A stretch of DNA of 64,000 bases from Aralia elata (GCA_034770075.1 JAVJAP010000042.1:186001-250000); one strand, 5' to 3'. Counted from the first letter of the stretch, positions 33,718 through 46,235 are shown. Notes: a model not told the origin generated them from the sequence alone. Translations and numbers: made by a program.

Positions 33718-36700
33718 AGAATAAATGGGCAAACCCCGTAAAAATTATTTTTATATGTCCCAATAATTTATGGGAGTACCTAGTTTAATTTTGGGTAGAG
33801 TTATTTACCAGTTTTGGTACAAAAGTGGGAGTTTTCGGATACATTTTTGGCGTTTTCAGATATTTATTTTGGCTTGTTACTCCAAGTGGGAACCAAACAA
33901 AACCCATCAACCAATCCGATGATAGGAAATTGAGGAGAGAGAAGGGAGGTTGCCGGCAAGAATTTGAAAAAATAGGTACCTCACACCCATTTCTCCCACT
34001 TTACCCAAATTTACTCCTCCATTCTCCCAAATCAATTATTCATTCACTCACATTCCATCAGCTGCTAGAGAGAGAGAGAGAGCTGCAGAAAAGAAAGGAG
34101 AAGGAAGTCGCCGGAGTTCGCCGGAAAAAGAGAAGAAAGTCGCCGGAAAAGAGGGGAAGAAGAAGAAGAAGAAGAAGGAGAAAAGAAGAGAAGGAGAGGT
34201 TCGGGTGAACCAAGAAGGAAGAAAGAGACTCAAGCCAAGCTCTAGCAAAGCCTCATAACATCTAGGAATGATTCACAGAGGTAAATCTTCAACATCAAAC
34301 GATTTTCTTTCGATTTCATTGAGTTTTCAAGTTTTTCTTGGTTTTCAAGCTTTTATGCTTGGTGGATGATTCGTGGTTGATTGTGGTTGTTATTGTTGGT
34401 TGTATTTCATTTATATTGTTGTTAAGAGACTATAAAAGCCATTAATAACATCAAAGTGGAACAAAAATAGAAGAAATAGGTACCTATGCTTAAGGAGGAT
34501 GAAGAACATGAAGAATAATGGACTTTTTGGACATTCATACTTTTTAGAGGGCTATAAATGCTAGATTTCGTGTTAGTTAATTTTATTTGTTGTTATGGTA
34601 TTTTAGTTCCATGGGTGATGAAGCTAACCCAGTTAGAATGAACCAAAAAGGAGTTAAAACGAGTTCGTAGTAATGATTTTTGTAAAACTTGTCAAGAACT
34701 CAAAGAACATAGTATAAACTTACACTTTGGCTTAAGATTTGATCATGTTAATGTTAATGGGTAGCTCTGCATTTTTGATATGTTGTAGCCCCATGAGTTA
34801 GGAGTCCATAGAGTCCGGAATGGACCATTTTGCTTGTGTATTAAAGGAGTTATGTAGGTTGGAGTGGCCGAAGGTCGGAGCCGCGAACTGGGAACAAACC
34901 CAGAATCCGGCTACTGCAGAATGGCGCCGCAGCGCCACCCATAAGCCCTGCATCCCACGCTGCAGTGAGGGGCAATATGGGAAAAAGATCGGGACTCACG
35001 CCGCAGCGTGAGGCCCAAGTGTTAAGCTTCACGCCGCAGCGTGAAGCCCGGCATGTGCAAGACACGGGACTCATGCCGCAGCATGAGCTCTAGTAATGAA
35101 CCTCACGCTGCAGCGCCAACTCCGTGTTTGGGCCAGGTTGGGTCGATCAGGCGGATCGAGTCGGGTCGGACCTAACGAATCCTTTTCAACGGGTCAACAC
35201 TTCTTTGTATTAAATGATTAGACAGGTTAATTAATCATATTTTGTCAAGCCTTAATTGCTTAATTATTTATTAAATGTCAACCTAAGTGATGTTGTCTTA
35301 AGGCGTAAATTGACTAAATTACTTGCAATTTATGCTTGGTTTCCAGGGGGCGCTGCCCCCCGACCGCAGCTCGCTCACCGGGGAGCGAGACCCCCGACTG
35401 GGTAGTCGTAAGGCAATCAATGTGTTTTGATGATACAACGTCCGTTTTTGAACCATTATTTGGAATGTGACTAATTGTTATGTAAATATGTACTTAATTG
35501 TATAGGACATTAAGGAACATGTGTTGTATGATTCTAGCAATGCTTCAGGCAAGTTTTCTTAACCTTTGTCTAACCCTTGTGTTGGGCAAGTTCTATTGTG
35601 CGAGTTAATTATTGATTGAGCGACCATTTTATGTTGTTGCAAGTTCTTTTTAACCCTTGTCTAACCCTTGTGTTGGGCAAGTTTCTAAACCTTATGCACT
35701 AGTTTTTATTTCGTGCAAACAGGTATATTGTTGCAGGTTTTATGACTCAAATCGAGTTATTACATTCAATTATTTAGTGGATTAATTATCGTCAATTACT
35801 CCACATCAAAGATAAATTATTGATATTCACAACTTATGTATTTGAATTCATTATCTGTTGTTGGATTGTGAAATGTTTAAGTTCTTCATTCATGAACTGT
35901 TTAAAGAAATAGTTTACGCCACTTGTTTCGGCTAGACGTATGTTTAATCATCATTGTTGTTAAGTAAAGCTATCCAATCAAATTGTTTGGTTTGGATTCC
36001 TATGTAAAGCTGAGATGAACAACCCTCATAGCAGGGGAAACAGTATGTATGTCGGGAGACCGACACGCGCGTGAACAGTATGTTAAAGGGGTTATGCATA
36101 ACACCGGGTACATTAGGTTGATCACCTATTGTATTAGTATGTTGGATTATCGAATGAATTTTCTGGTGATTCTAGTAAAAGTTCAGTGTCAAGATGACCA
36201 CTCAGTATAGAATATTTTCTCCATTTGGAAACATTGAAATCATTCGGTCCTTAGAGGCCATACAATTGTGTTAATGAGGTCATTCGTTGAGATTATGCAG
36301 ATTCTTGAGCTATCTTTTTTTCTTTTGATTCCTGTAAGCTATAAAGTATTCATTTGACGATTCACGATTATTGTTATTATACTTGCTGAGCAAATTTGTT
36401 GCTCACCCTTGCTTTCCTTAAAATATTTCAGTTAGTGGAGCTCGTGGTGAAAGTTCAGGGATAGATAAAGGCAAAGGCAAAGCCACGGATTAGCTTTGCA
36501 CTGTTAAGATTATCATTCTGATCATGTATTAAGACTCGTTGACGTTTGTGATGTATTAAGACTTAATTACCCTTATGTATTAAGCTACGTTTTGTAGAAG
36601 TTTTGGTTTTGAGACTTGGGACAGGATTATTTATGTTATATCAATATAAATATTCCTTTATTTCCGCTGTAAGTTAACAATAGTTTGATGCAGGTATGAG

Positions 36701-36753
36701 ATAGTGACCAACCAGGTCCGCGGATCGGGTGACCCAGATTTGGGGGCGTCACA
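33718..36753 (+). repeat. 3' LTR of D2, 5'-truncated
   Basis: Starts at the position equivalent to ~25978 of the complete LTR; the pol end, PPT and first ~380 LTR bases are deleted (the joint shares 'gaa' on both sides). It ends ggggcgtcaca at 36753. It has ~85 bp (36346-36430, tacttgctgagcaaatttg) missing from the shared middle LTR. The right flank is GC-rich Athila LTR sequence. Confidence 0.88.
34910..35125. repeat. GC-rich palindromic cluster in D2 3' LTR
   Basis: Counterpart of 27170-27385, with several single-base changes inside the cgccgcagcgtgag units. Confidence 0.65.
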
Positions 36754-37495
36754 GCGCGCGCCGGCGCCCAACGCCTGGGCGGCACGCTGGCCGCACGCCC
36801 AACGCCCAATGCCGAGGCCCCACGCCCGGTGCCTGCTTAGGCCCGCGCGCGCCCAGCGCCCAGCGCTTGCCGCACACGCCCGCACGCCGACGCCGTACGC
36901 CCAGCGCGCCAACTTGCCGCATGCCCTGCTCGAGCCCATGCGCCCACGCCCAACGACTGGGCCGCACGCTGGCTCCCCAATCTGCCGCACGCCGTGCCCG
37001 CGGCTTGGTCGACGCCGCACGCCGTGTACGCCCAACTTCAAAATGTCATCAAATTAAGCCCCGAGCATCTCCAAACATAAATTTTCACCGTGTTATCATT
37101 CGAACACGGATATCTAAGCACAGGCTTGCCCTCGTGGCTTGGCGACGCCGCACGCCGTGCACGCATCCTGACGCCATGCACGCCCAACTACCAAATGTTA
37201 TCAAATTAAGCACTGAGCGTCGCCAAGCACAAATTTCCATCATACTACCATTCAGGCACAGACGTCCAGGCACGGACATTGAGTCAATACAAACAACGAT
37301 CCGAGCGGTATTTATTTCAATTCCTACAAACATAATGAAAATGCATCAAAGTAACATAAAACATGTAAAAATAACTAAAAACTAATTTATGTAGAAATAA
37401 GATAAAAATACATAAAAACCACATAAAATACCTAAAGACTTGCAAATTATCAAGGCCAAAAGTACCCAAATTGTGTGTATAAAACACATTCATCA
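36754..37495 (-). mobile_element. Athila-type LTR fragment, minus strand
   Basis: The minus strand begins TGATGAATGTGTTTTATAC at 37495 and matches the first ~700 bp of the Athila-E LTR (39270 onward) base for base over long stretches, including the GC-rich region (36754-37020). It stops at the end of the D2 LTR. The natural reading is that the D array inserted inside this LTR and that its other half lies left of the window. ORFs in the GC-rich part reflect base composition only. Confidence 0.88.
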
Positions 37496-38050
37496 TGTCT
37501 TGGAGTTAGTAATATATTCTTTGGTGTAATAATATTTGGAGTTGTGTAGTGGTCTTTAGAGTTCGTGTTTCAAGGTTCGTGGCTATTCTATAGATCTTTG
37601 GAGAATTGTAATTAAATTGATCTTAATGGATTATCAATTATTAAATATTTTGAAGTTATTAGTGTTCTGTTTATTTATTTTAAGGTTTGTTGTGCTTTGC
37701 ATGGTACTTCTTTTTCCTATTCGGGAAGTAGGTGTTATACCAGGGGAGTTTGACTTCAGGTAGATTTTTATGCAACACATGCTTGAAGATATCTCTAAAT
37801 AATAAATTACTTTAATTTTTTTATTTCTGTTGGGACACATTTAATTTTCATTATCAATAAACACTTCTTCACTTTATATGTCACTATATTGAACTTTGAA
37901 CTTAGAATGAGGATAATTATTTAGATTATTTTGAAAAGCATATATATTAATTGCATTTAATGTTTCTAAAGATGGGAATGATGTTGAATGTTAATAATAA
38001 GAGGAATGCAATGTTACCCGAACACCAGGTGGATCATTCACTCGTTGAGG

Positions 38051-38153
38051 CAGATGATCCATCGCTTGTTGCAGATAATCCATAACATGGTGCAGATGAT
38101 CCATCACATGGTGCAGATGATGATGATCCATCACATGGTGCAGAGGATCCATG
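38051..38153. repeat. 21-bp minisatellite
   Basis: About five imperfect copies of gatgatccatcacatggtgc(a). One frame reads ADDPSHGADD-type repeats followed by a basic segment (SNRRRLLEGYDKQSKIRENY), broken by stops. It may be a remnant of a coding exon, perhaps of a DNA transposon; I do not recognise the protein. Confidence 0.6.
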
Positions 38154-38639
38154 ATCTAGCAATAGGAGGAGACTACTAGAAGGATATGACAAGCAATCGA
38201 AAATAAGAGAAAATTATGACATGAAACACCAAGTAATTAGACAAAAATTGTGTCATAAAACACTAATAATTAAGAGAGACAAACACACAACAAAAGAAGG
38301 CACAGTTTCATATGCAAGTGCATGTCAGTAAAGGAATAAAACTAGTAGAGTGAGTACCTCTAACCATTTGATTCGCAGAGCACATTTTTCACACACATTC
38401 GAGATCACCAAAATTTGATGTTTAAATTCCTAAATATAACTTAAAACTAACATCCATATAAAGTAACAATCCACGAGAAACCCCAATAGCTCCCAACATA
38501 GTCGCTCTCCCTATCGCTAGGTAAATCAATCAAGCAGCATTCACTAGTATTGTTTTTAGGATCAAATGCTAAAATAGTGTTAGGGAAAATATATATTTCT
38601 AGATATATATTTGCAACTTAAATACGTTAGGAAACAGAG

Positions 38640-38697
38640 TATATATCTATATGTGTATACATATACATATATATATATGTATATATATATATATGAA
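38640..38697. repeat. AT-rich microsatellite
   Basis: Alternating atatat/gtatac tract, mostly (TA)n with interruptions. Confidence 0.85.
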
Positions 38698-38978
38698 CTT
38701 ATTTGAAGTAACCAGAAATATTGTATGTCAAGGCTAGTACTTGGTACTATGTCTTTAAGACAATTATGTCATTCTTAGTGGTGCACTTGTCTTCCAGGAT
38801 ACAATGACAACGTATATTATAGTAGCACTTCAGATAACACACACAACGAACTAAAATAAAATGCTCTAAACTCTCTCAAATGAAACTCTGAGTATGACTG
38901 AACTAATGATGAAGTAATGAATTGAAAATTAGTGTATGAAATGGCTGACTTCCCTGGATATTTATAGGGTGAATTAAG

Positions 38979-39042
38979 TGACCCTTCATGACTAGACATG
39001 TCCCTTTGAAAAGGTTTGGATGCCTATGAAAAGGCATGAGAC
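38979..39042. repeat. 64-bp direct repeat, copy 1
   Basis: tgacccttcatgactagaca to the gcatgagac end; nearly identical to 39205-39269 (one tgcc/tacc change). Copy 2 ends exactly where the Athila-E LTR starts. Confidence 0.85.
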
Positions 39043-39204
39043 ACCTTATGGAAAGACATGGCTAATAAGGTTGACTAGGTGCAAAGCAACAGGTCAAGCG
39101 AAGCCGACTATCAGGCATATGTGTTCACGAGCATTGTTGCGCTAGGTCGAAGCGCAGCTACGCTGACCCTAACGATGGTGTTAAGTGCAGTTACGGTTGA
39201 CTCC

Positions 39205-39269
39205 ATGACCCTTCATGACTAGACATGTCCCTTTGAAAAGGTTTGGATACCTATGAAAAGGCATGAGAC
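39205..39269. repeat. 64-bp direct repeat, copy 2
   Basis: Second copy, ending with gagac, the presumed target duplication of Athila-E. Confidence 0.85.
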
Positions 39270-41292
39270 TGATGAGCGTGTTTTATACACACAATTTGGG
39301 TACTTTTCGCCTTGATAATTTGCAAGTCTTTAAGTAGTTTATATAGTTTCTATGTATTTTTATCTTATTTTTACATAAATTAGTTTTTAGTTACTTTTAC
39401 ATGTTTTATGTTGCTTTGATGCATTTTTATTACGTTTGTAGGAATTGAAATAAAGACCGACCGGATCGTTGTTTGGATTGACTCATTGTCCGTGCCTGGA
39501 CGTCGGTGCCCGAATGGTAATATGATGGATTGTGGTGATTGGCGGCGCCCGGTGCTTAATTTGACAATATTTGGCAGTTGGGCGTGCACGGCGTTGGATT
39601 ACGTGCACGGCGTTCGGCGTCGGCCAAGCCATGTGGGCATGCCCGTGCTTGGATGTCCGTGCCCGAATTATAACACGGTGTGAAATTATGTTTGGCGATG
39701 CTCGGGACTTAAATTGATGACATTTGGAAGTTGGGCGTGCACGGCGTCGGAGTCGGTGCACGGCGTGCGGCGTCGACCAAGCCGCGGGCACGGCGTGCGT
39801 TGGGCGCTGGGTGCTCGGCAGCCTCGGCGTTGGGCGCACGCGCGGGCGGCATGGCTGGGCAGCATCCAGGCGCCAGCGTGCGGGCGCACGCGGGCGCGCG
39901 CGCTTGGCTCGGCAGCCTCGGCAGCATTTGGCTCGGCAGGCAGGTGGGGCGGCATGCAGGCGCCAGCGTGCGGGCGCACGCCTGGGGCGCGCGGGCACGC
40001 ACGCATGGCTCAGCAGCCTCGGCAGCGCCATGGGCGGCATGCAGGCGCCTGGGCGTGCGGGTGCACGCCGCCGTGCTGAGTGCGATCTGACACAGCCATA
40101 GTGCGATCTAAGCTCCATTTTGTCCGATTTTGGCTAGGGTTTCTTCATGAAGACTATATATATTCTCTTCCAAGCTACATAGCAGACATCTAGAGAGAGG
40201 GAGGCTACAAAATACATCAACCAACAGAGCTGAAGGCTGGAAATCAAGCTGAATCAAGCCAAAAGCCAAGGAACTCAGTCAAGAAGAATTGCAAAGCTAA
40301 GGAGGAGAGCTAGAAACCTACAGCAACCAAAGGAACACCAGCTGAATAGCTTCAAAAGTGGTTTCATTTCTAGTTTTCCATCTCCTTTGTAATTCGAATT
40401 TGACAATGTATCAATTGAAAATGATGTTTATTGTAGCTATCATGAACTAACCTTCTATTCTAAGATTACAATGGAACCCAACGCTTAATTTGAATTGAAT
40501 TCTCTCTCTATTGATTTTAGTTATGCATTTGAGAATTGATTGTCATAACCCTTGCTTCTAGATTAATTGTTTGGCCAGTAATTACCGTGGGAACCTATAT
40601 GAACTTGACGAACGGATTATAGGTTGAGACCTAGTTATGATAACATGCGAGAGTATAGATTGTTGTGGGTTATTAATCGGATTAAGTGACGTGTGTCTTA
40701 TTAATTATCTGCAATAATAGGTATCTTGATAGTAGTTGGGATAGATATATACCTAATTACCGCATGCAACCTATTGAGAATCTAGTCTTAATGACTTCCG
40801 AGGTGAAAGTTGGTAATGGAAGGGAGGATTAATTAGATTTGGTGACACGTGTCTATAAATCATTCCTGAAAATTAGTCTCTTGATAGTGTATAGGATAGA
40901 CATATACCTATGCACCGCTTAGGAAGGTTCGTGATTGACCATCGACAGAGGCTCTTATGTAGTTTTGATTTCTCGGTTGTCAATTCGTATGCTATAATTG
41001 ACTGAAAAGAGAGAGTTAGGAGATTCAAATGACGTGTTGGGGGAAATTGTAATCTTAGACCCTTCTATCTTGATATTTTATCGCACTTTACTCATTATTT
41101 GACTTGTGAACTCAACCAATCAACAAATTATCAAATCTTCATTGTTTAAATTAGATCAATTTGATAGACGATTGGTACTTGGTTATTATTTGTCACAATT
41201 CCCTGTGGGTTCGACTCATATCTTATCATCTATTACTTGTTGACCGTGTATACTTGCACGTGTGTGTTTATCGATAGCTAAATCGACCAACA
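39270..41292 (+). repeat. 5' LTR of Athila-E
   Basis: 2023 bp, TG...CA (tgatgagcgtg ... gaccaaca). A GC-rich segment (39770-40080, dominated by gcgcacgcgggc and ggctcggcagcc words) precedes a TATA-like ctatatatatt at 40154. The end has the family-wide gttgaccgtgtatacttgca motif. The LTR start is shared with 36754-37495 and, more distantly, with both solo LTRs. Confidence 0.92.
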
Positions 41293-41298
41293 AGTTTT

Positions 41299-41316
41299 TG
41301 GCGCCGTTGCCGGGGA
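41299..41316 (+). other. Primer-binding site of Athila-E
   Basis: tggcgccgttgccgggga, six bases after the LTR; the usual site of Athila elements (commonly assigned to tRNA-Asp). Confidence 0.8.
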
Positions 41317-41418
41317 ATTGTTTTCTAATAATTATACCAATATCAATTCCATTCAACTTGGTCTCTTTTTAGACTTGTATATAATTTTCATTTTGTTTTG
41401 TAGGTATTCTTGATTTGT

Positions 41419-44242
41419 ATGCCACGCTCACGTGATCTTGAGTTAATTCCTTACGATCCCGAGATCGAGAGAAATATTCGACGACTACGTAGAGAACGAG
41501 TTCGGGGTATACCCAATCAAGATACCATGGCTGAGGAGGAACCTAAAACCTTGAGGGAGTACGCCATGCCTCTTGTCACAGATTTGCACTCAAGCATGTC
41601 CAGGCCAGCCATTAAGGCCAATCACTTCGAAATTAAGCCTGGAACCATCCAAATGGTTCAAAACTATTTGCAGTTTGGTGGGTTGCCCAATGACGACCCA
41701 AATGCTCATTTGGTGAGTTTTCTGGAAATTTGTGACACATTCAAGTACACTCAAGTGACTGATGATGCAATTAGACTCCGACTTTTTCCCTTCACACTCC
41801 GTGATAAGGCAAAGAGTTGGTTGCATTCGCTTCCCTCGGGTTCGATTACTAAGTGGGACGACTTAGCCCAATTTTTTTTGGCAAAGTTCTTCCCACCCGC
41901 GAAAACTGCAAGATTGAGGAATGACATCACATCGTTTGTTCAATATGATTCAGAGTCCTTGTATGAGGCTTGGGAAAGGTTCAAGGATCTAATTAGGAGA
42001 TGTCCACACCATTGTTTGCCTCAATGGTTGCAAGTTGAGATTTTTTATAATGGGCTGACCAACGCCACTCGATCTAGTGTTGACGCAGCTGCAGGTGGTA
42101 GTTTAATGGGAAAGAATTTTGCGGAAGCCTACAAACTATTGGAAACCATGGCTGCAAATATTTATCAATGGCCTTCGGAGAGGAAAATGCCACAAAAGGC
42201 AGCAGGAAAATTTGAGGTGGATCATCTCACTTCAATTACAGCACAGCTAGCCGCGCTCACAAAAGAAGTGAAAAATTTAGGAGTTCAATATGTGCAACGC
42301 ATTTCTGAGACCTACGAGTTGTGTGTTGGAAATCACCCTACCGAGTAATGTCCCATCAATGCAGAATCCGTACAGTTTGTTGGTAATTACAATAGACAGC
42401 AAAACAACCCCCACTCCAATCACTACAATCCTGGATGGAAAAATCACCCAAATTTCTCATGGAGCAACAACAATAATACCCAAACCCAATATTCAGCTCC
42501 TAGGCATCAATATCCCCCAGGATTCCAAAATCAAACTCAATCACACCATCAACCCCAATCCCACCAACAAGCCTCAAACCCACCTTTGCCACAACAGGAG
42601 AAAAAGCCTAGTGGGGACGAGTTATTGGCTCAATTGGTTGCACAACATAGCGCTTCAATACGGAATATAGAGCTTCAGCTTGGGCAAATTGCAAGCGCCA
42701 TGAATATCCGTCCCCCTGGTGCCTTACCTAGTGACACTAAAGTTAATCCGAAAAGAGATGGTAAGGAGCATTGTAAGGCTGTGACTTTGAGAAGTGGGAA
42801 GGAGCTACCGGAAGTTGTGAATGAGGTTCCAGCTGAAGCGGTGGTTGAGGATGGGAATGGGGAGAAAGAGGAAGAAAAGAGAAAAGAAGAAGAAAAGGAA
42901 AATGAGCCAGTGCCAAAACCAGCGGGGAGTAAGCAAGGTCCTATGTATCCACCATGCCCGTTTCCACAACGTCAGCAGAAATTAAAGTTGGATAAGCAAT
43001 TCTCTAAGTTCTTGGAGGTTTTCAAGAAATTGCACATAAACATCCTATTCGCTGAGGCATTGGAACAAATGCCTAGTTATGTGAAGTTCATGAAAGAAAT
43101 CTTGTCAAGAAAGAGAAGGCTTGAGGAGTTTGAGACGGTGGCACTAACCGAAGAATGTAGTGCTGTATTACAAAGGAAGTTACCACCAAATTTGAAAGAT
43201 CCGGGGAGTTTCACGATTCCTTGCACAATTGGTAACCAATTCTTTGGCAAGGCCCTATGTGATTTGGGGGCAAGTATCAATCTAATGCCACTCTCAATTT
43301 ATCAACAGCTGGGATTAAGTGAGGCAAAACCTACAAATGTTACATTGCAACTTGCGGATAGGTCTCTCACATACCCAAGAGGCATAGTTGAAGATGTGCT
43401 TGTCAAGGTGGACAAGTTTATTTTTCCAGCGGATTTCATTGTCCTTGATTTCGAAGAAGACAGGGAGATACCTATCATCCTTGGGCGCCCATTCTTAGCC
43501 ACAGGCAGAACTTTGATTGATGTGCAAAAAGGAGAGCTAACCATGCGTGTCCAAGACCAAGAGGTAACTTTTAACGTTTTTAAAGCAATGAAATTTCCTA
43601 ATGTGCAGGATGAATGTTTCAGGATAGACTTGATTGACGAGGCGGTGGAAGAGGTGTTCACAGCAACATATGAAATTGACCCATTTGAAGAATTGCTAGG
43701 AGAATCACTTGAGAGTGAACCTCTGTTTCCTAACGAGATGGTAAATGTGCTGAATGTTCCCCCACGTTTTATCAAGTTTAAGCAACTATTTGAACCGCTA
43801 GATAGACCAAGCAGCTCTAGTACCATTGCAAAATCCTCATGGGAGGAGCCACCTACTTTGGAGCTCAAACCATTGCCAATCTATTTGAGGTATGCTTATT
43901 TGGGTAATGCTAGTACTTTGCCTGTTATTGTGTCTGCTTCACTTGATGATGTGCAGGAAAACAAATTGCTAAAAGTGCTACGGGAATACAAAACAGCCCT
44001 AGGTTGGTCCATTGCCGACATCGAGGGAATTAGCCCCGCTTTTTGTATGCACAAGATCATATTGGAAGATGAGGCCAAACCTGTGGTTGAGCATCAACGT
44101 AGATTGAACCCCGTCATGAAGGAGGTGGTCAAGAAGGAAATTATCAAATTGCTCGATGCCGGCATCATCTATCCCATTTCAGACAGTCCATGGGTCAGTC
44201 CAGTGCTATGTGTTCCAAAGAAGGGGGGCATGATAGTGGTGT
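41419..44242 (+). pseudogene. gag-protease-RT N-terminus of Athila-E
   Basis: ATG at 41419 (MPRSRDLELIPYDPEIERNI). The capsid domain spans about residues 60-220 (LRLFPFTLRDKAKSWLHSLP, QFFLAKFFPPAKTARLRN). One in-frame TAA at 42346-42348 lies inside the zinc-knuckle region (ELCVGNHPTE then CPIN), where the first knuckle Cys is also Tyr. The same frame is otherwise open from 42349 to 44242: Asn/Gln-rich linker, acidic Lys/Glu tract, protease with DLGASINLMPLSIY and LGRPFLATGR, then RT starting at AKPVVEHQRRLNPVMKE. RT is cut at codon ...GGMIVV by Tat-B. The stop is a probable C-to-T change of a Gln codon. Confidence 0.92.
44238..44242. repeat. Target-site duplication (left) of Tat-B
   Basis: ggtgt, repeated at 61945-61949. 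Confidence 0.95.
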
Positions 44243-46220
44243 TGTCGACGCCGGGTTTTCGCTTCTCTCGTCCTTTCCAATTTTAGCCTTTTGATTTAGA
44301 TGACGTTTGGAAAAGGTCGGCATTGATGTCGACGGGGTTTTGAAAGATCGTTTTTTATGATGAGCCAATTAACCAGAGTCGCCAGTTGGTATATTTGAAA
44401 TGGATGTACCAACTCATCCGAGTTTTCGTTTTTTTATAAATCGCTGGCTCATGTGTGACTCCGAATTAATTGGTCTGCGAATCGAGATTCATAAAGTTCG
44501 GGGGCTTGCTTAAGTGAGGGGAAGGTGTTAGGCACCCCTCGACTTCCGTGAAACACGGTTACCGCAATCTTGATGCTTTTCCTATCCTTTAATTCATGAA
44601 ATGTGTGTGTGTAAGTGCGCGTGTGTGTGTGTGTCTATGTGAATGATGTGGTGAGTTTGTATGAAAGAATCATTTGGATTTTTAGGGAAAGTCGTGCTTT
44701 AATTTGATAATGCTTCGGAATGTCTTTTCGGTATACACGAGAAAGCTTTATGAGAAAGGTTTGATTTTAATTGTCAAAACTATGAGATTTTCGTTAGGTG
44801 TCGTTTTGGCAAAACAAGAGTTTTAAACCTTTGTCAAAATAGGAATCGAGATCTATACGTTGCTTTCGTGAAATGATCGGGCAATTTCTAGAATCTCTTT
44901 CACCCTATGCACAAAGATTTAATAAAACGTTACTTATTTCTAAAATCAAATTTTGTGATGTTTGAGAACGATTTTTTCTTTAGCTTTCTCGTTAGATAGG
45001 AATCGACATTCATTAACATTTCTCAAATTTTAACCTCGTGATTCTAATATCCTACTTTGATTGATTTTATGAAAATCTTATCATTTAGCTTTGAAATCAA
45101 TTTCGTGTCATAAATTCAAATCGAGCATAAACACGCGTCGGGGCTATTCATGGGCATGTAAGCCATCAAAATATCCCCGAATGCCAACAATCACAAATTT
45201 CACTATTTCGGGGCATTAAACACGATTCTCGCCTTGGCGTCGTTTTAAGGCCCAAAGGTTACATGTTACAAAACGAGCATCTTGAATCTATCACATACAT
45301 CAAAACGTCCATCATCGGATTTGGACCTCGGGGTCGCGTTCCTAGGCTCACACGAGATTAATACATGCCTACAAAATGAATATTACATAACTAACCAACC
45401 CGGGTTTATCTAATATACCATGATATCCGGAAATGACAATCTAAATAAATTACACCCAATAAATTATCACAAACAAGCTAGAAATTTTATCAATTGGATA
45501 TCCTCGGGTTATTAGGAAGAATTTTGTTCCGATGGAACCCTCCCTAATAATCCATAATCCATGATTGTTCAACAATATACATGAAAACTACATCCCATCT
45601 AAGCAAATAAGATGATATGAATTGTTATAACAAAAGGAATTTTTACCTTGCAAAATGATCTCAAAAAGGATGAAGTCTTGGTATTTGAATAGGATGAGAA
45701 ATATATTTGATACAATCAAAATTAAAGGAGTAAAATTTCTCTCTTTTTTTTTTCTCTTTTCTTCCCATTTTTGTTGCAAAATCTACTATTTTTCTCTCAA
45801 ATTCCGTGCTGCTGTTTGCTGTTTTTCTTCTTCTTCTCCAAAATTTGCTGAACCTCCTGTATGCCGCCTGAAGCTTGCTTAAATAGGCTGGCCAAAGCCA
45901 GCCGCAGATCTATCCGCGGCTGGCGGGCTTGACTTTCTCGATTTTCGTGCCACGCCTCGATTTTCGTGTCGCAACGTCGGTTTTCGCTGACAGGCTCGTA
46001 TTCTACAGTCCGGGAATTTCCGGGAGACGTGCCACCTCATTCGGAAATGCCTGCCTCGGACGGCTTTATTGTCACGTAAATTTGGGTTGCCCAAAACATT
46101 GCGGCGGTGCCGGGCACTCGCCCTTGTGCCCGCTCCTTTGCTCCCGCAAGCTGGTTCAATTGACGATCTCGCCCTCCTGTCACGGTTAGTAGAAGGAAAC
46201 GCAAAATTTGGGTGTCTACA
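44243..46220 (-). repeat. 3' LTR of Tat-B
   Basis: 1978 bp, termini as in the other Tat LTRs. It has one copy of the GCCGCAGAT-NN-ATCTGCGGC-type palindrome (45901-45920, one arm changed to ATCCGCGGC) next to the TATA-like site at 45878-45887. The 5' LTR has three copies. Confidence 0.95.
45878..45887 (-). promoter_or_regulatory. Putative TATA-like box, Tat-B 3' LTR
   Basis: Minus strand CCTATTTAAG, positioned after the GC-rich palindrome in element sense; the same position reads CCTATAAC in Tat-A and CCTATTTCAA in Tat-C. The equivalent site in the 5' LTR is 61469-61478. Confidence 0.5.
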
Positions 46221-46235
46221 GCTGCCCCTCTTTAT
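46221..46235 (-). other. Polypurine tract of Tat-B
   Basis: Minus strand AAAGAGGGGCAGC directly before the 3' LTR start TGTAGACACCC. Confidence 0.85.

Larger units (their letters stand above)
28918..36753 (+). mobile_element. D2: chromodomain Ty3/gypsy, internal region and 3' LTR
   Basis: Second copy of the tandem. It follows the shared LTR with primer-binding site, leader (28934-29209), gag-pol (29210-33717) and a 3' LTR lacking its first ~380 bp. It is very similar to D1 in the overlapping coding part, but the lesions are different, so the two copies decayed separately. Confidence 0.9.
37496..39269. other. Unassigned AT-rich stretch between two Athila-type LTRs
   Basis: No recognisable protein domain. 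It contains a 21-bp minisatellite (38051-38153), an AT microsatellite (38640-38697) and a 64-bp direct duplication (38979-39042 and 39205-39269). A minus-strand CCTATAAATATCC (38956-38968) followed by a GA/TC-rich leader looks like an LTR promoter, so part may be another retrotransposon LTR; I cannot define its ends. Confidence 0.5.

Noticed and set aside
36658..37385. Several overlapping Arg/Ala/Pro-rich ORFs on both strands as genes
   Set aside because: GC-rich LTR sequence opens all frames; the region aligns with the noncoding LTR at 39270-40100.
39483..40118. 211-codon Arg/Pro/Ala-rich minus-strand ORF
   Set aside because: Lies inside the Athila-E 5' LTR in the GC-rich cassette; composition artefact without domain similarity.
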